Source of the DNA: a virus
IMG/VR virus record: IMGVR_UViG_3300030107_002918
Location: 1-36,987 of that record
Strand: one strand, 5' to 3'
Length of the DNA stretch: 36,987 nt
The notes under the pieces: model-generated
What the model was told of the DNA's origin: nothing
The model's input: only the letters and a program-made list of their open reading frames with translations
Databases searched by the model: none
Shown: piece by piece, positions 8,411 to 18,226 of the stretch
How positions within the stretch are numbered: position 1 is the stretch's first letter
Layout of the letters: each line of letters begins with the position of its first letter
Position numbers and translations under genes: made by a program

Positions 8411-10072
8411 TTATAAAGTATATTGTTTTAAGAAGTTAAGAAGATCTAATTTAGCTGTTACATCTGATTTACCAAATTTAATACCAGTTATTACACCTGA
8501 CAATAACACCGCTGGATATACATCTCCATCTGATGTGGCATCTGAGTTTGGTTCACCATAACCGACCGCCGTGGTTTTTGCTCTAAAATCAACTCCACTA
8601 GCAACCTCCGAGTCAGTCATACTCCAATCGTTTGTTATAGTTGTGCCAGCAGCATTTGCACGACTTGCAATTGCATCGTGAGCAGTTTGGTCTTGGTTTA
8701 CATAAGTACCAGGTTTGTCGGTTAGTGGTTGGGTTACTATTCTTACAACTTTATCTGAAGGAGGATAAACTATACATTTAAATATTATATCACCAGTTGA
8801 AGTACCAACCTTACCTTTACCAGTAAATATTTTATCGTTCATTTGGCTTTCTGTAACCGATGTATAAGGTAGTGGTTCCCACGCTAGATCCTCTATAGTC
8901 CATGAGCCACCGTTACCAATTTCCCAATTCATAACACTATAAGTATCAACAACAACTTCTTTTGGAGGATTAATAACAGACTGAATAGCAATGTCTTTAA
9001 TATTTTCATCTTCTACCGATGCTCTTTGCCCTTTAGCGCTCGCTGTTAACGCTTCGTGATCAATAGGTTTATCAGTTGTAAATATAGTTTTATAAGTTTT
9101 TGCCGTAGTTGATTTTGGTATTACAACAGAAACCACAGCCTCACTATATCCAGTAGTACCATATGAAGAACCTCTAGTTCTTGGTATAGTACCTACAAAC
9201 ATACCACCACCCGCTTCAAATTTTCCTGTAGTAAAATTATATGTTTTCTTATCGTTATCTTGAACTATTATTTTAAATTCAGTACCCGGAACACCTCTCA
9301 CCCTCATTATTTTAGTACCACCTTCCGCGCCTATTTTTCTACCTTCGTCAAAAGAATATACTTCATATTCTTCTTTTTTAGTAGCATCAGATTTTTTTCT
9401 ACCATACGTCTTCGTAGAAGTTAAAAAATTAAACTCTATACGATCTTCATTGTTTGTACTATCTAAATCAATAGGTGAGGTGTAGTAAATATTTAGTTTT
9501 TTACTAGTGATTCTTTTCATACTATCTCTAACAACATCTTCTCTAACTGAGTATCTATTACTGTTTCCAGTTATTTTATAATTTGGACCTGAACTAAAAT
9601 AATATCCATTAATAGCTGTTATAGTTTTAGATAAAACTAATTGTGCTTCTCCAGGCGCACTTGTTATACTGTATGATTCACCGTCTGTTTTTATTGATCT
9701 AAAATATGGTGATGTACTTACTACCGATACTTTACTAGTATCATTAATATTAACATCTAATAAACTAAAAGAATCAATGTTTAAAGTTGATTGTGATATT
9801 AATGGTAGTGATATGTTTTGAGATATATTATTGTTTATATTACTAGATATTAAAACTCTAGCTATAACATTTGGGCCTGATTTAATAAAGTCTATAGATG
9901 ATATTTGAAGTGGCAAAGCTCCATGTGAAAGATTTTCTGGTTCTAATACGTAGCCCACTTTGGGTGATATCATTACCTCTACCATATTATTTGATAGAGG
10001 TAAGGATAAAACCTTGTGTTCTATATTAACATTTTCATCTAGTATGTTTGCTCTAAGTATTAAATTTTTCAT
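8411..10072 (-). CDS. Probable tail or fibre protein, beta-rich
   Basis: 553 residues from the ATG at 10072. A TTG eight codons further up (10093) would extend the frame but lies inside the preceding gene, so I prefer the ATG; the gap is then 10 bases. The sequence is beta-rich and Ser/Thr/Asn-rich, with many short strands broken by Gly and Pro, as in phage fibres or baseplate-like proteins. No enzyme motif is seen. The first 100 residues (MKNLILRANIL onward) look like one domain, and a Thr/Ser/Gly-rich middle could form repeated beta sandwiches. It sits directly after the giant Cys-repeat tail protein, so it may be attached to it. The role is inferred from composition and place only. Confidence 0.55.
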   Translation of the reverse strand: MKNLILRANILDENVNIEHKVLSLPLSNNMVEVMISPKVGYVLEPENLSHGALPLQISSIDFIKSGPNVIARVLISSNINNNISQNISLPLISQSTLNIDSFSLLDVNINDTSKVSVVSTSPYFRSIKTDGESYSITSAPGEAQLVLSKTITAINGYYFSSGPNYKITGNSNRYSVREDVVRDSMKRITSKKLNIYYTSPIDLDSTNNEDRIEFNFLTSTKTYGRKKSDATKKEEYEVYSFDEGRKIGAEGGTKIMRVRGVPGTEFKIIVQDNDKKTYNFTTGKFEAGGGMFVGTIPRTRGSSYGTTGYSEAVVSVVIPKSTTAKTYKTIFTTDKPIDHEALTASAKGQRASVEDENIKDIAIQSVINPPKEVVVDTYSVMNWEIGNGGSWTIEDLAWEPLPYTSVTESQMNDKIFTGKGKVGTSTGDIIFKCIVYPPSDKVVRIVTQPLTDKPGTYVNQDQTAHDAIASRANAAGTTITNDWSMTDSEVASGVDFRAKTTAVGYGEPNSDATSDGDVYPAVLLSGVITGIKFGKSDVTAKLDLLNFLKQYTL

Positions 10073-10082
10073 ATTATATCTA

Positions 10083-13000
10083 TTACGGTTCAACTATTGT
10101 AAATTCAATTGCGTCGTTGTAATCCGTACTTCCTGTACCACCGTCCCAATACAACCAATCATTTGCTGCGTATCCATGACATTTAATTCTAGCTCTTAAG
10201 CCTACACCAACAAAACTAGTGCCATTATCCGTATCGTATGTGGCCATATCAAATGAATGTCCAGTTGGTTTTCCATTTCCTCCTGTAACATTAATATTAT
10301 TACTAAAATTATCTTGATCAGTTACATGTATAACAGCTTGCATTGAGTTTCCGCTAACGTGGCAACCAGGATCTTGGTCCCAATTAAACGTTACAAACCC
10401 TGCAACACTTACGTCAACAAAATCGGAATCTGTGCACACTAGATTACCGGTGCATGGATCTACTGCTGGATCAAGCAAAGTTATACAAGATGTTGGATCA
10501 GTGTCAAGATCAGCATTTGGATCATACTCTGCATATGCTGGATCAATACAACCAGCATATAAACATGAACCATCATCAGCAGAAACCGATGGGTTATAAT
10601 TTACAGCTGTTGGATCCGTACATCCATATGTATATGGAATACAAGAACCATCATCACATGTAGCTGCTCCATTATAGTTTGATTGCGTTTCATCTGTACA
10701 TCCATATACACAAGGAATACAACAACTATCCCAACCAGTGGCTTGAACATAATTTCCATCGTTTATATCGTGACCATTACAATCAACTGTTGATGAAGCG
10801 TTGTAATTAGAAGCACCTGTATCAGTACAAGGGACGGAGCCAACTAAAGTGAGACAATAATTAGCATTATCAGGGCAAGTTACAGTTTCATCATATTCAT
10901 TATACGAATCATCATCACAACCGTATACACAAGGAATACAACAACAATTATCTACACCATCATTGTCTTGACCTGGACACTCAGTACAAGGAATATACAT
11001 TGACACGTTAGCGTCTCCCACGTAGTTACTATGTAATTGTGACCCTAAGGTATCACTTCCTACAGTACAACCAACTTGCATAACCGCTAGACTAATACAA
11101 GATCCATCATCTGTGTTCGCTTGTGGATTATAATTACCCATAGCATATCCTAAACCAGCTCCACAAGGCGCGGTAGAAACACCATCTGCACAAAATCCAT
11201 TTACATCAACATTATCACCAGGCGAGTTGTCAGTACAACCATTAACCGTGATATAAAAGCAGGAACCATCATCTGTGTTAGCTGTATAATCGTAATTATT
11301 AGCAAGTGGATCAGTACAACCGTTAACAACGGGCACACAGTTACCACTATCAATATTTGCGCTAGAATTGTAATTAAATGCTGTAGCATCCATACAACCA
11401 ATAATATCATATGTACATGAACCATCGTCTGTATTTGCTCCTGGAGTTGTGTTATTAGCGAGGTTATCTGTACAACCCGTTACAATTGCGATACAACAAT
11501 TTGCACAAGGCGTGTTAAAGTCAACTTGTGGATTACCAATAGGCGCCACGTAATTAAACTGAGTATCATCCATACAACCTTCAATGATTGGATAACAAGA
11601 CCCGTCATTTGTATTCGCGTTTGGATCATAGTTAAACGAACTAGGATCAGTACATCCATAAGTGTAGGGAACACATGAACCGTCGTCACTAGTACATGTT
11701 ACACAATAATTATAAGCACTAGGGTCCGTGCAACCAGCAGGACCAGGCCAACAACTCCCGTCATCAACCGTAGCTGTAGGATCGTATTCACCTGATAACG
11801 AATCTGTACAGCCAAGTATAACAGCTTGTCCAGAACTAGAAAATCCTAACCCTTGTATAGAAAATTCAGATGTATCTAAAAAGTCTCCTTGACCTATATC
11901 TTGACCACCTCTAATCCAATTGAACCATTTATTCTCTTTATCAATAAACTCTTTCATTGTACCGTCTTGAAGATCGGTGTTTATTTTTTCTACTTTCCAA
12001 CCTAGTTTTGGGTGGTTATCATAATAATCTTGTCCAATAATAACGTTATCTATTTTATGCACGTTAGTTAAATCTTCTATAACGTTAGCTTGTGATCCTT
12101 CGTAGTTTAAAGTTTTAAATCTCTTAACAGATCCTTGATCACCGTTAAACATTACTTTAACCATAGAATACGCATCTTTACCGTAGAATCTATTTCTAGC
12201 TGTACTGAAACTTATCTCTGTGCCAAGCGAAACCCAAACACCCGCCGCCGCGAAGTTAGTGCTTGTTCCAGATAACCCAATATTACACAAGCCAGCATCA
12301 CAAGCAACACTTTCAACTCTTGTGTCTATTGGTATTCCGTTACCGGTCACATTCATACCTTCTAATATAACACCTAAACCATCATTTACCTGTATAGTTG
12401 TTAATCCATTAGCAGTTGTTGTTGTTAATCTTTTTAAATTAATATCTAAACTATGTTGATGTGCTTCAGCGTGATTAGTGCCTAAATATGGGACACCAAA
12501 AGGATCATTGCCTGGAGCGGCATTATACGCATTAGAAGGAAAGGTATAATAAATATTTTTATGACTAACACCTCCTTGTTGTATAAAACTTTTAAAACTA
12601 ACCCAACCTCTAACTTTTTCCGCATAACTAATAGTGTAGGCAAATGGATTACCATCTTGATCTTCTGTTTCTACAGTTAAATTATACTGACTATCTCTAT
12701 CGTCATGGCTGCCAATTAAAGAAGTTGAAAACCTAAGATTATCTCTAAACCAATCTTTCATACCAGCATCTGATATTGGTGTTAAACCATCTTTTGATAA
12801 TCTTAATACAGCACCTCTATCTTTATCTGTAAAATATACTCTATAAGATTCCGATGCAAACGATTCTGGATTTCTTGACATTCCATATTCACCACTGAAT
12901 GGTATTGATTGTCCTAGTACTGCTTGATTAGAGGTTACATTTGTATTTCCATCCGCATTAAATAAAGCGTCTTTTTTAGCTAATATTTTAAATACTTTAT

Positions 13001-16000
13001 TTTCGCAGAACGTTACTAAATCAGTATCTCTAGCGAATAACTTTTGTATACTACCATTAATAGGATTTAAATCCTTAGTGATTGGTTCTGCTTGTATAAA
13101 TTGATTTGTTCTGTTAATACCACTTGTAGAGTTATATATACCCGAGAATATTAAACCACTACCTTTTCTTTCTTCTTCATATTGCTCAGCTAAAGGCATA
13201 GAGGCTTTAACACCTTTATCTATAGTAACAGCATTATAATCATCTCTTATTCTATTTGATTCAACACCTGTACCAAACGAATAACAGTTAAAATAACCTA
13301 AACCATGTTTTACTTTATGTGTTTGGTCACTGGTAACCGCCTCTCCAACTCTATATATAGCTTGACCTATATCTTCAGTTATTATTAGATTAACCCATTC
13401 TGTATCATGTTGAACACCGTAATAACTACCTTCTCCATTCCAAAGCACCTTAACAGAAGTGCCAACAGGTATATTAGCTTCAGTACCATCGTTAAGTTGA
13501 GTTTTTCTATCTAAAAATACTAAATCGTCTTTTACATCACATACCCTCATCTCTTGATAACCATCTACAACAAACATAGATCCAACTTTTACTATTTCTT
13601 CACCTCTACCCGTGTAATCATCCCAGTTTGCCGAATAAGTATCATCTTCATCAGCACCAGAATTACCATCATCACCCACGCTATTAGCATCCCATCTATG
13701 GCGTTTTAATTGAACTGGAAAAGATGGACTAGCCGCGTAGTATATATCTAACCCAACATCTTCCTTTGGTTCTGTTTCCCAAATAGCAGGATTATTAGTC
13801 ATTTCTTTTCTCCTATCGTCACCCGTGTATTGAGATACTATTTCTATAGTCGTTTCGTTTAAACCTCTTTCGTGTAAACCTATGTAAGCGTTTGGATTAC
13901 TATTATACCAAGTTTGAGTTGTTAAACTACCCGCTGTAATTTCCGCCGCATACTTAGTATTATATTCTTCGTCGTACATATCTGGCTGCTCAGTTTTACC
14001 TCCTCCCGCTCCATTAGCAGCGTTCCAATAACTATTTAAATTGAAAAAATTTATATTATCAGGAGTACCACCATCAGCAGCTGTAATAGTGCCATCATCA
14101 GCAAGCGAGGTCCAGTAACTCTGTCTACCACGTTTTATATTTGATTTACCTTCAGCGTCTACGTGGTTAGTTATAGGGTGGAAAGAGTTAGGTCCTTCAC
14201 TACCTATTATTTTATCTAATGTTAGTGTATATCTAACTCTACGATTTAAAGGTGATCCACCAGTTAGCATATACCTTTCTTTTTTTGGTTCATGCTCTCT
14301 CATTATCATGTCTGAGTAAAAAGCTACTCCATTAGCTAGGTGTATATCTCTTTCTTTACTTCCATGAGGTGGTATTAAACCACTCATTGCACCACCACCA
14401 CCTTTAACTTCCCAATTATCGTCTTTATCAATATAACTCCAACTACCACAAGGTTTTTCCCAGTTCCAAATATGTTCTTCAACACCAACGTTTGTTACTG
14501 TATATATTGTTTGATCTGGATCTTGTTTGAATCTAAATGTTGCTCCAACTTTAGCTATTGCCTCACCAAATTTCATTTCTGTAGGTTGATGTCTAGATGC
14601 TAATACTGTATTCGTTTGTCCTTGAGGTATATCTGGTCTTCCTATACCCCAAAAAGATAAGTGTATATAAGATTGTTTACCATCGTCCCATATACCGTTA
14701 CCACTACCACCTTGAGCAGCTCCAACTTTATCAAAAAACCATCTATCAGGACTAAAACGACCTAAAGGCCAAACAGCCTTGTCCTTCCATCTATCTCTAC
14801 CTGTCCATAAGTTATACCATTGTGCTCTTAATTTTGCTGTTGTTTCTAATGTCATTACAGGTTGACAACCTTTAGGCCAAGTAGTGCCATTCGCACATTT
14901 CGCAGCGGTAACTTCAAAATCAGATTGGTCACCCCAAATAGCAGGTAATATATATGGGTTTGCAGCGGTTTGATAACCACGATGCTCGCCTGGATCAACC
15001 ACATAATCAACATTGTTATATGACCATTTAGAAGGTGCTAATTCTGGATCACCATCTACACAGGTTAAAGTTTGACCGTTGTGACTACCACCAGTACCAC
15101 CATCATCACAACCTAGTGTTAAATCTAAAATACCAGGGGCTTCTATACCATCACCAGCGCTACTACCAGTTAAATAATCATAAGCATATGTTCCAGAGTG
15201 AGCGTCATTAAACTCTCCACCAAATCTACCGAAATGAACAGCTGGTTCCCAAGCGTGTGGATAGAAACTTGGCCAATCAGATTTTATATCTTGAGAATCT
15301 GGAAACTCCCATTCACCAGTTGAATTGTCTAAGAAATCTCTATATCTATTATTCCAATAATTACCATTAGGACCAGGGGTGTGGTATACACCATTCGTGT
15401 CTCTATGTGGGCCAAAAGGCCAGTGTTTACCACCTATATTTGGACTATCTTGTACGGCTCCACTGCTATCAATATATTGTGCAGTTTTACCCGCTATGTA
15501 TTTACTAAAAGAACTACAAGTATAATTTTCACCGTTATTTGGATTAGCTGTTCCACCATCCGTATTCCACTGTACTTGTGGTGGTATGTAATAAGTAGCA
15601 CTGTGATTCCAATCTTGTCTACCTGGATGTGCGGCGCATATATATTTTATATCTTTAGTTTGTGTTACCTGCCAATCATCAGTGCTTTCCGCTTGAGCTT
15701 CTACAATATTTGTTTCCACGTTAGCATCTCTAAGTATTTTAACAAAAAACCTACCTTCAAATTGAGACTTATCTCTTTCAACCATTGTTCTAGCTTCAAT
15801 TGACAATCCTCTACTCATGGATAAATTACCGTTAGGTTGACCAACTTCAAATGGTTTCAACACAGAGTCAGATTCGCAAAACAAAGCGTCTTGGCCAAAT
15901 GCGGTTTCTAAAGCTATTCTAGTTATTCTAACTGGAGCGCCTTCTACTTCTTGCTCTATACCATTGTCGTCAAAATAAGTTTGAGCTGGTGCGCCCATGT

Positions 16001-18224
16001 AACTTATATTAGCTATATTATACCAATCAGTTGTGTTAAACTTTTCTGAAGCCAACGAGTTGTAAGCGCTAGGTATACCAGGTGACTGTGTTATTCTAAT
16101 TTGAGCTTCACTAAAATCTAAAAGACCTTTTAATATCGTAGCGTCAAAATACTCAGCTATAACATCTATGTTCATACGGTTTGGTAATGGTAAACCAGTA
16201 GGATGTAACATACCAGTATCCCAACTACCTACATCTCCCCACCCAGGTGGAGGAAGCATAAATGGTACAGATCCCCAATATTTGGAATCTCTTTTTATAA
16301 ATTTAGGTGCATTAGCTGATATAGACAATACCTTATAGGTTACATCTAAATCAGTAAAAGCATTAGAATCGTGTTTCTTTTTTAATATTAAATTTGTTTC
16401 TTCGTTTATCTTATTTCTCTCTGAAGAAGGAAAAGATAGCCACACACCACCATCTTCTGCGTCGTACCAACGATCCATCGCGATATTGTAGTACTCGTTT
16501 GAAGTTTCTTTAACGTAAAAAGTATATGATTCAGCCCAATGTGGAGGATCATTTTTTAACTCTACATTTAATCTGTTTTGGTGCTGAGCGTTAGCTTTAG
16601 GTACATCTATAGATCCTGATTGAGATGTTAATATAGGGGTTTCTCTACCATATTTATCTCTATATACAACACCAATTTGATATGTTCTTTGAGATTTTAG
16701 GGATTTAGCTGGAAAACCTAAATCTGTATCATCATCTTCCCATGGATTTAATGATTCTATAGAAGTATCAAACTCTGGCTTAATAGCTATTCTATCGTTT
16801 GTTATTGGATCTATCTTTTCAATATTATATTGCTGCAAATAGTTAGCAAATATAAGTCTATTAGCTGTTATCTCTTGTGCTAAAGCTTTTCTAGGTACAT
16901 TATCCCAAGGTCTTAGTAGTTGGTTAGAAGCAACTACTTTATGTATCATTTCTGTTTTTATAGTATATTTACCAAAATGATTACCGTTTGCTGGTGTATC
17001 CCAGTAGTTATAACTAGCGCCTGTTTCAACAGGATCATCTGGTTTAAACGATTCTACTGTATATATATTAGGGGAGTTTGATTCTTTATATAATATATCT
17101 ATTTGAACAACATCTAACGGCATGTTACTAGGTCTCCAGTTTAAAACCCTTAACAATCTCATTTGATTTTCCATCCCTAAATTATATCCTTTTTTAGGTG
17201 AATAATCAAACTGCCCAGGTATAAACGCTGTTTCAGACCAAGGGGCGAATACAGAGTATTCTCCATCTTGATATTTATATCTATAAGAAAATTTAGGAAA
17301 TTTAACCCTGAATAAAGGTTCTGATTCTACTAATTCAACAGTGTAAACATCAGTCATTTGATGTGCTCCTATTGGAAATCTACCAGACATCGTCATAACA
17401 GTAGCCCAGATAAATTTATTTACACCTTCTCCGGGTAATTTGTAAGCCCCGTAAGTTGCTGTACCAGCACCACCTGGATCTATATCTTCACCGCCTGGAA
17501 ATTGATAAATACCACTACCTGGACTTGTTTCTCCATGAATACTATATGGGCTCCATTCTGGACTTATCCAATCTTCAACACCCGGGTTCTGGGGATCTTC
17601 TATCCATCTAGTTTGCTTAGGGTTTATTATTTGACATCTACACGTTGCACTTTTTTTGTTATTATAAATATCAATATAATCATGAGTTATAAGTAATTGA
17701 TCACCAGCTGCCCAATCTTCCCCTGACTCATCGATATCTATAGGAATAACAAGTTTATCCCCCGCTTTTTTCTGTGTCTTACCTTTTGTATAAAATATAC
17801 TTATATCGGTACCATCAACAGCTGTTCCTCTCTCATTTAAATGCGTGGTTACAGTTGCCATTTGAGTTGCTGGTTCTGAAACCCAGTTAGCTGACTTGTC
17901 CATGTAACCACCTAAAAAAGTAGCTTTTATAGCGGTACCCTCTGTTACTGGATTTACAGCAGCAAGTTGATCTTCAAATTGATACATTTCTAACGTAAGA
18001 GGCATTGTCGGTCCTTTACGTAAAACAGTCATATGTTTTTCTAATAAAAACTGAGGTCTACAAATCTGATTAGTATCACAGAGATCGTTAATTTGAGGTC
18101 TAGGTTCTCCTAATTCATTAAGTTTATCCTCCGTAGTATTAGCTATAGCAGTAACTAGGTTGGTGAGCATATTTACTATGATCTGTGCCATTTTTAACGG
18201 AGAAGATTTTTTATGTTTTGTCAT
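10083..18224 (-). CDS. Giant tail protein (2713 residues) with C-terminal Cys-repeat array
   Basis: It begins MTKHKKSSPLK (tag shared with two other large genes) and then LEKHMTVLRKGPTMPLTLEMY, which looks like the interior of a tail stabilisation/tubular protein family of Bacteroidota phages rather than a natural N-terminus. A conserved block FPKFSYRYKYQDGEYSVFAP...FIPGQFDYSPKKGYNLGM lies near residues 300-350. Near 1800 come FASESYRVYFTDKDRGAVLRLS, DGLTPISDAGMKDWF and RGWVSFKSF, typical of beta-propeller or fibre-like tail proteins. Large Trp/Gly/Asn-rich insertions fill the middle. Residues 2138-2580 hold about 14 GCTD-type repeats, followed by a 130-residue beta-rich end domain that may bind receptors. 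The ATG is 2 bases after the stop of the 382-residue gene, which seems to carry the missing N-terminal part. Tail role is probable; exact position in the virion is unknown. Confidence 0.7.
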   Translation of the reverse strand: MTKHKKSSPLKMAQIIVNMLTNLVTAIANTTEDKLNELGEPRPQINDLCDTNQICRPQFLLEKHMTVLRKGPTMPLTLEMYQFEDQLAAVNPVTEGTAIKATFLGGYMDKSANWVSEPATQMATVTTHLNERGTAVDGTDISIFYTKGKTQKKAGDKLVIPIDIDESGEDWAAGDQLLITHDYIDIYNNKKSATCRCQIINPKQTRWIEDPQNPGVEDWISPEWSPYSIHGETSPGSGIYQFPGGEDIDPGGAGTATYGAYKLPGEGVNKFIWATVMTMSGRFPIGAHQMTDVYTVELVESEPLFRVKFPKFSYRYKYQDGEYSVFAPWSETAFIPGQFDYSPKKGYNLGMENQMRLLRVLNWRPSNMPLDVVQIDILYKESNSPNIYTVESFKPDDPVETGASYNYWDTPANGNHFGKYTIKTEMIHKVVASNQLLRPWDNVPRKALAQEITANRLIFANYLQQYNIEKIDPITNDRIAIKPEFDTSIESLNPWEDDDTDLGFPAKSLKSQRTYQIGVVYRDKYGRETPILTSQSGSIDVPKANAQHQNRLNVELKNDPPHWAESYTFYVKETSNEYYNIAMDRWYDAEDGGVWLSFPSSERNKINEETNLILKKKHDSNAFTDLDVTYKVLSISANAPKFIKRDSKYWGSVPFMLPPPGWGDVGSWDTGMLHPTGLPLPNRMNIDVIAEYFDATILKGLLDFSEAQIRITQSPGIPSAYNSLASEKFNTTDWYNIANISYMGAPAQTYFDDNGIEQEVEGAPVRITRIALETAFGQDALFCESDSVLKPFEVGQPNGNLSMSRGLSIEARTMVERDKSQFEGRFFVKILRDANVETNIVEAQAESTDDWQVTQTKDIKYICAAHPGRQDWNHSATYYIPPQVQWNTDGGTANPNNGENYTCSSFSKYIAGKTAQYIDSSGAVQDSPNIGGKHWPFGPHRDTNGVYHTPGPNGNYWNNRYRDFLDNSTGEWEFPDSQDIKSDWPSFYPHAWEPAVHFGRFGGEFNDAHSGTYAYDYLTGSSAGDGIEAPGILDLTLGCDDGGTGGSHNGQTLTCVDGDPELAPSKWSYNNVDYVVDPGEHRGYQTAANPYILPAIWGDQSDFEVTAAKCANGTTWPKGCQPVMTLETTAKLRAQWYNLWTGRDRWKDKAVWPLGRFSPDRWFFDKVGAAQGGSGNGIWDDGKQSYIHLSFWGIGRPDIPQGQTNTVLASRHQPTEMKFGEAIAKVGATFRFKQDPDQTIYTVTNVGVEEHIWNWEKPCGSWSYIDKDDNWEVKGGGGAMSGLIPPHGSKERDIHLANGVAFYSDMIMREHEPKKERYMLTGGSPLNRRVRYTLTLDKIIGSEGPNSFHPITNHVDAEGKSNIKRGRQSYWTSLADDGTITAADGGTPDNINFFNLNSYWNAANGAGGGKTEQPDMYDEEYNTKYAAEITAGSLTTQTWYNSNPNAYIGLHERGLNETTIEIVSQYTGDDRRKEMTNNPAIWETEPKEDVGLDIYYAASPSFPVQLKRHRWDANSVGDDGNSGADEDDTYSANWDDYTGRGEEIVKVGSMFVVDGYQEMRVCDVKDDLVFLDRKTQLNDGTEANIPVGTSVKVLWNGEGSYYGVQHDTEWVNLIITEDIGQAIYRVGEAVTSDQTHKVKHGLGYFNCYSFGTGVESNRIRDDYNAVTIDKGVKASMPLAEQYEEERKGSGLIFSGIYNSTSGINRTNQFIQAEPITKDLNPINGSIQKLFARDTDLVTFCENKVFKILAKKDALFNADGNTNVTSNQAVLGQSIPFSGEYGMSRNPESFASESYRVYFTDKDRGAVLRLSKDGLTPISDAGMKDWFRDNLRFSTSLIGSHDDRDSQYNLTVETEDQDGNPFAYTISYAEKVRGWVSFKSFIQQGGVSHKNIYYTFPSNAYNAAPGNDPFGVPYLGTNHAEAHQHSLDINLKRLTTTTANGLTTIQVNDGLGVILEGMNVTGNGIPIDTRVESVACDAGLCNIGLSGTSTNFAAAGVWVSLGTEISFSTARNRFYGKDAYSMVKVMFNGDQGSVKRFKTLNYEGSQANVIEDLTNVHKIDNVIIGQDYYDNHPKLGWKVEKINTDLQDGTMKEFIDKENKWFNWIRGGQDIGQGDFLDTSEFSIQGLGFSSSGQAVILGCTDSLSGEYDPTATVDDGSCWPGPAGCTDPSAYNYCVTCTSDDGSCVPYTYGCTDPSSFNYDPNANTNDGSCYPIIEGCMDDTQFNYVAPIGNPQVDFNTPCANCCIAIVTGCTDNLANNTTPGANTDDGSCTYDIIGCMDATAFNYNSSANIDSGNCVPVVNGCTDPLANNYDYTANTDDGSCFYITVNGCTDNSPGDNVDVNGFCADGVSTAPCGAGLGYAMGNYNPQANTDDGSCISLAVMQVGCTVGSDTLGSQLHSNYVGDANVSMYIPCTECPGQDNDGVDNCCCIPCVYGCDDDSYNEYDETVTCPDNANYCLTLVGSVPCTDTGASNYNASSTVDCNGHDINDGNYVQATGWDSCCIPCVYGCTDETQSNYNGAATCDDGSCIPYTYGCTDPTAVNYNPSVSADDGSCLYAGCIDPAYAEYDPNADLDTDPTSCITLLDPAVDPCTGNLVCTDSDFVDVSVAGFVTFNWDQDPGCHVSGNSMQAVIHVTDQDNFSNNINVTGGNGKPTGHSFDMATYDTDNGTSFVGVGLRARIKCHGYAANDWLYWDGGTGSTDYNDAIEFTIVEP
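10485..11813 (-). repeat. Array of about 14 cysteine repeats (GCTD..NY..DDGSC)
   Basis: Residues 2138-2580 of the giant tail protein are built of units that start GCTD, GCMD or GCDD, contain NYN/NYD near the middle and end DDGSC. Regular units are about 21 residues plus a 1-5 residue linker. Several units are longer and carry extra Cys (for example units with PCANCC, CNGHD, DNCCC), which suggests additional disulfides or metal sites. A lone unit of the same kind occurs in the neighbouring 382-residue protein. This family is abundant in secreted proteins of marine Bacteroidota; the acidic DDGS core suggests Ca2+ binding by analogy with thrombospondin type 3 repeats, which is inference. Confidence 0.85.
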
Positions 18225-18226
18225 AA

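Noticed and set aside
8411-10093. TTG at 10093 as start of the 553-residue protein
   Set aside because: It lies inside the upstream gene; the ATG at 10072 gives a clean 10-base gap and a more natural N-terminus.
10485-11813. Repeated bases as a CRISPR array
   Set aside because: The repeats are translated, diverge at the DNA level, have irregular unit length and lie in frame in a long ORF.
15381-15803. Plus-strand 140-residue frame in the giant tail gene
   Set aside because: It lies wholly inside the conserved 2713-residue frame and reads as random hydrophobic text with no leader or neighbours on that strand.
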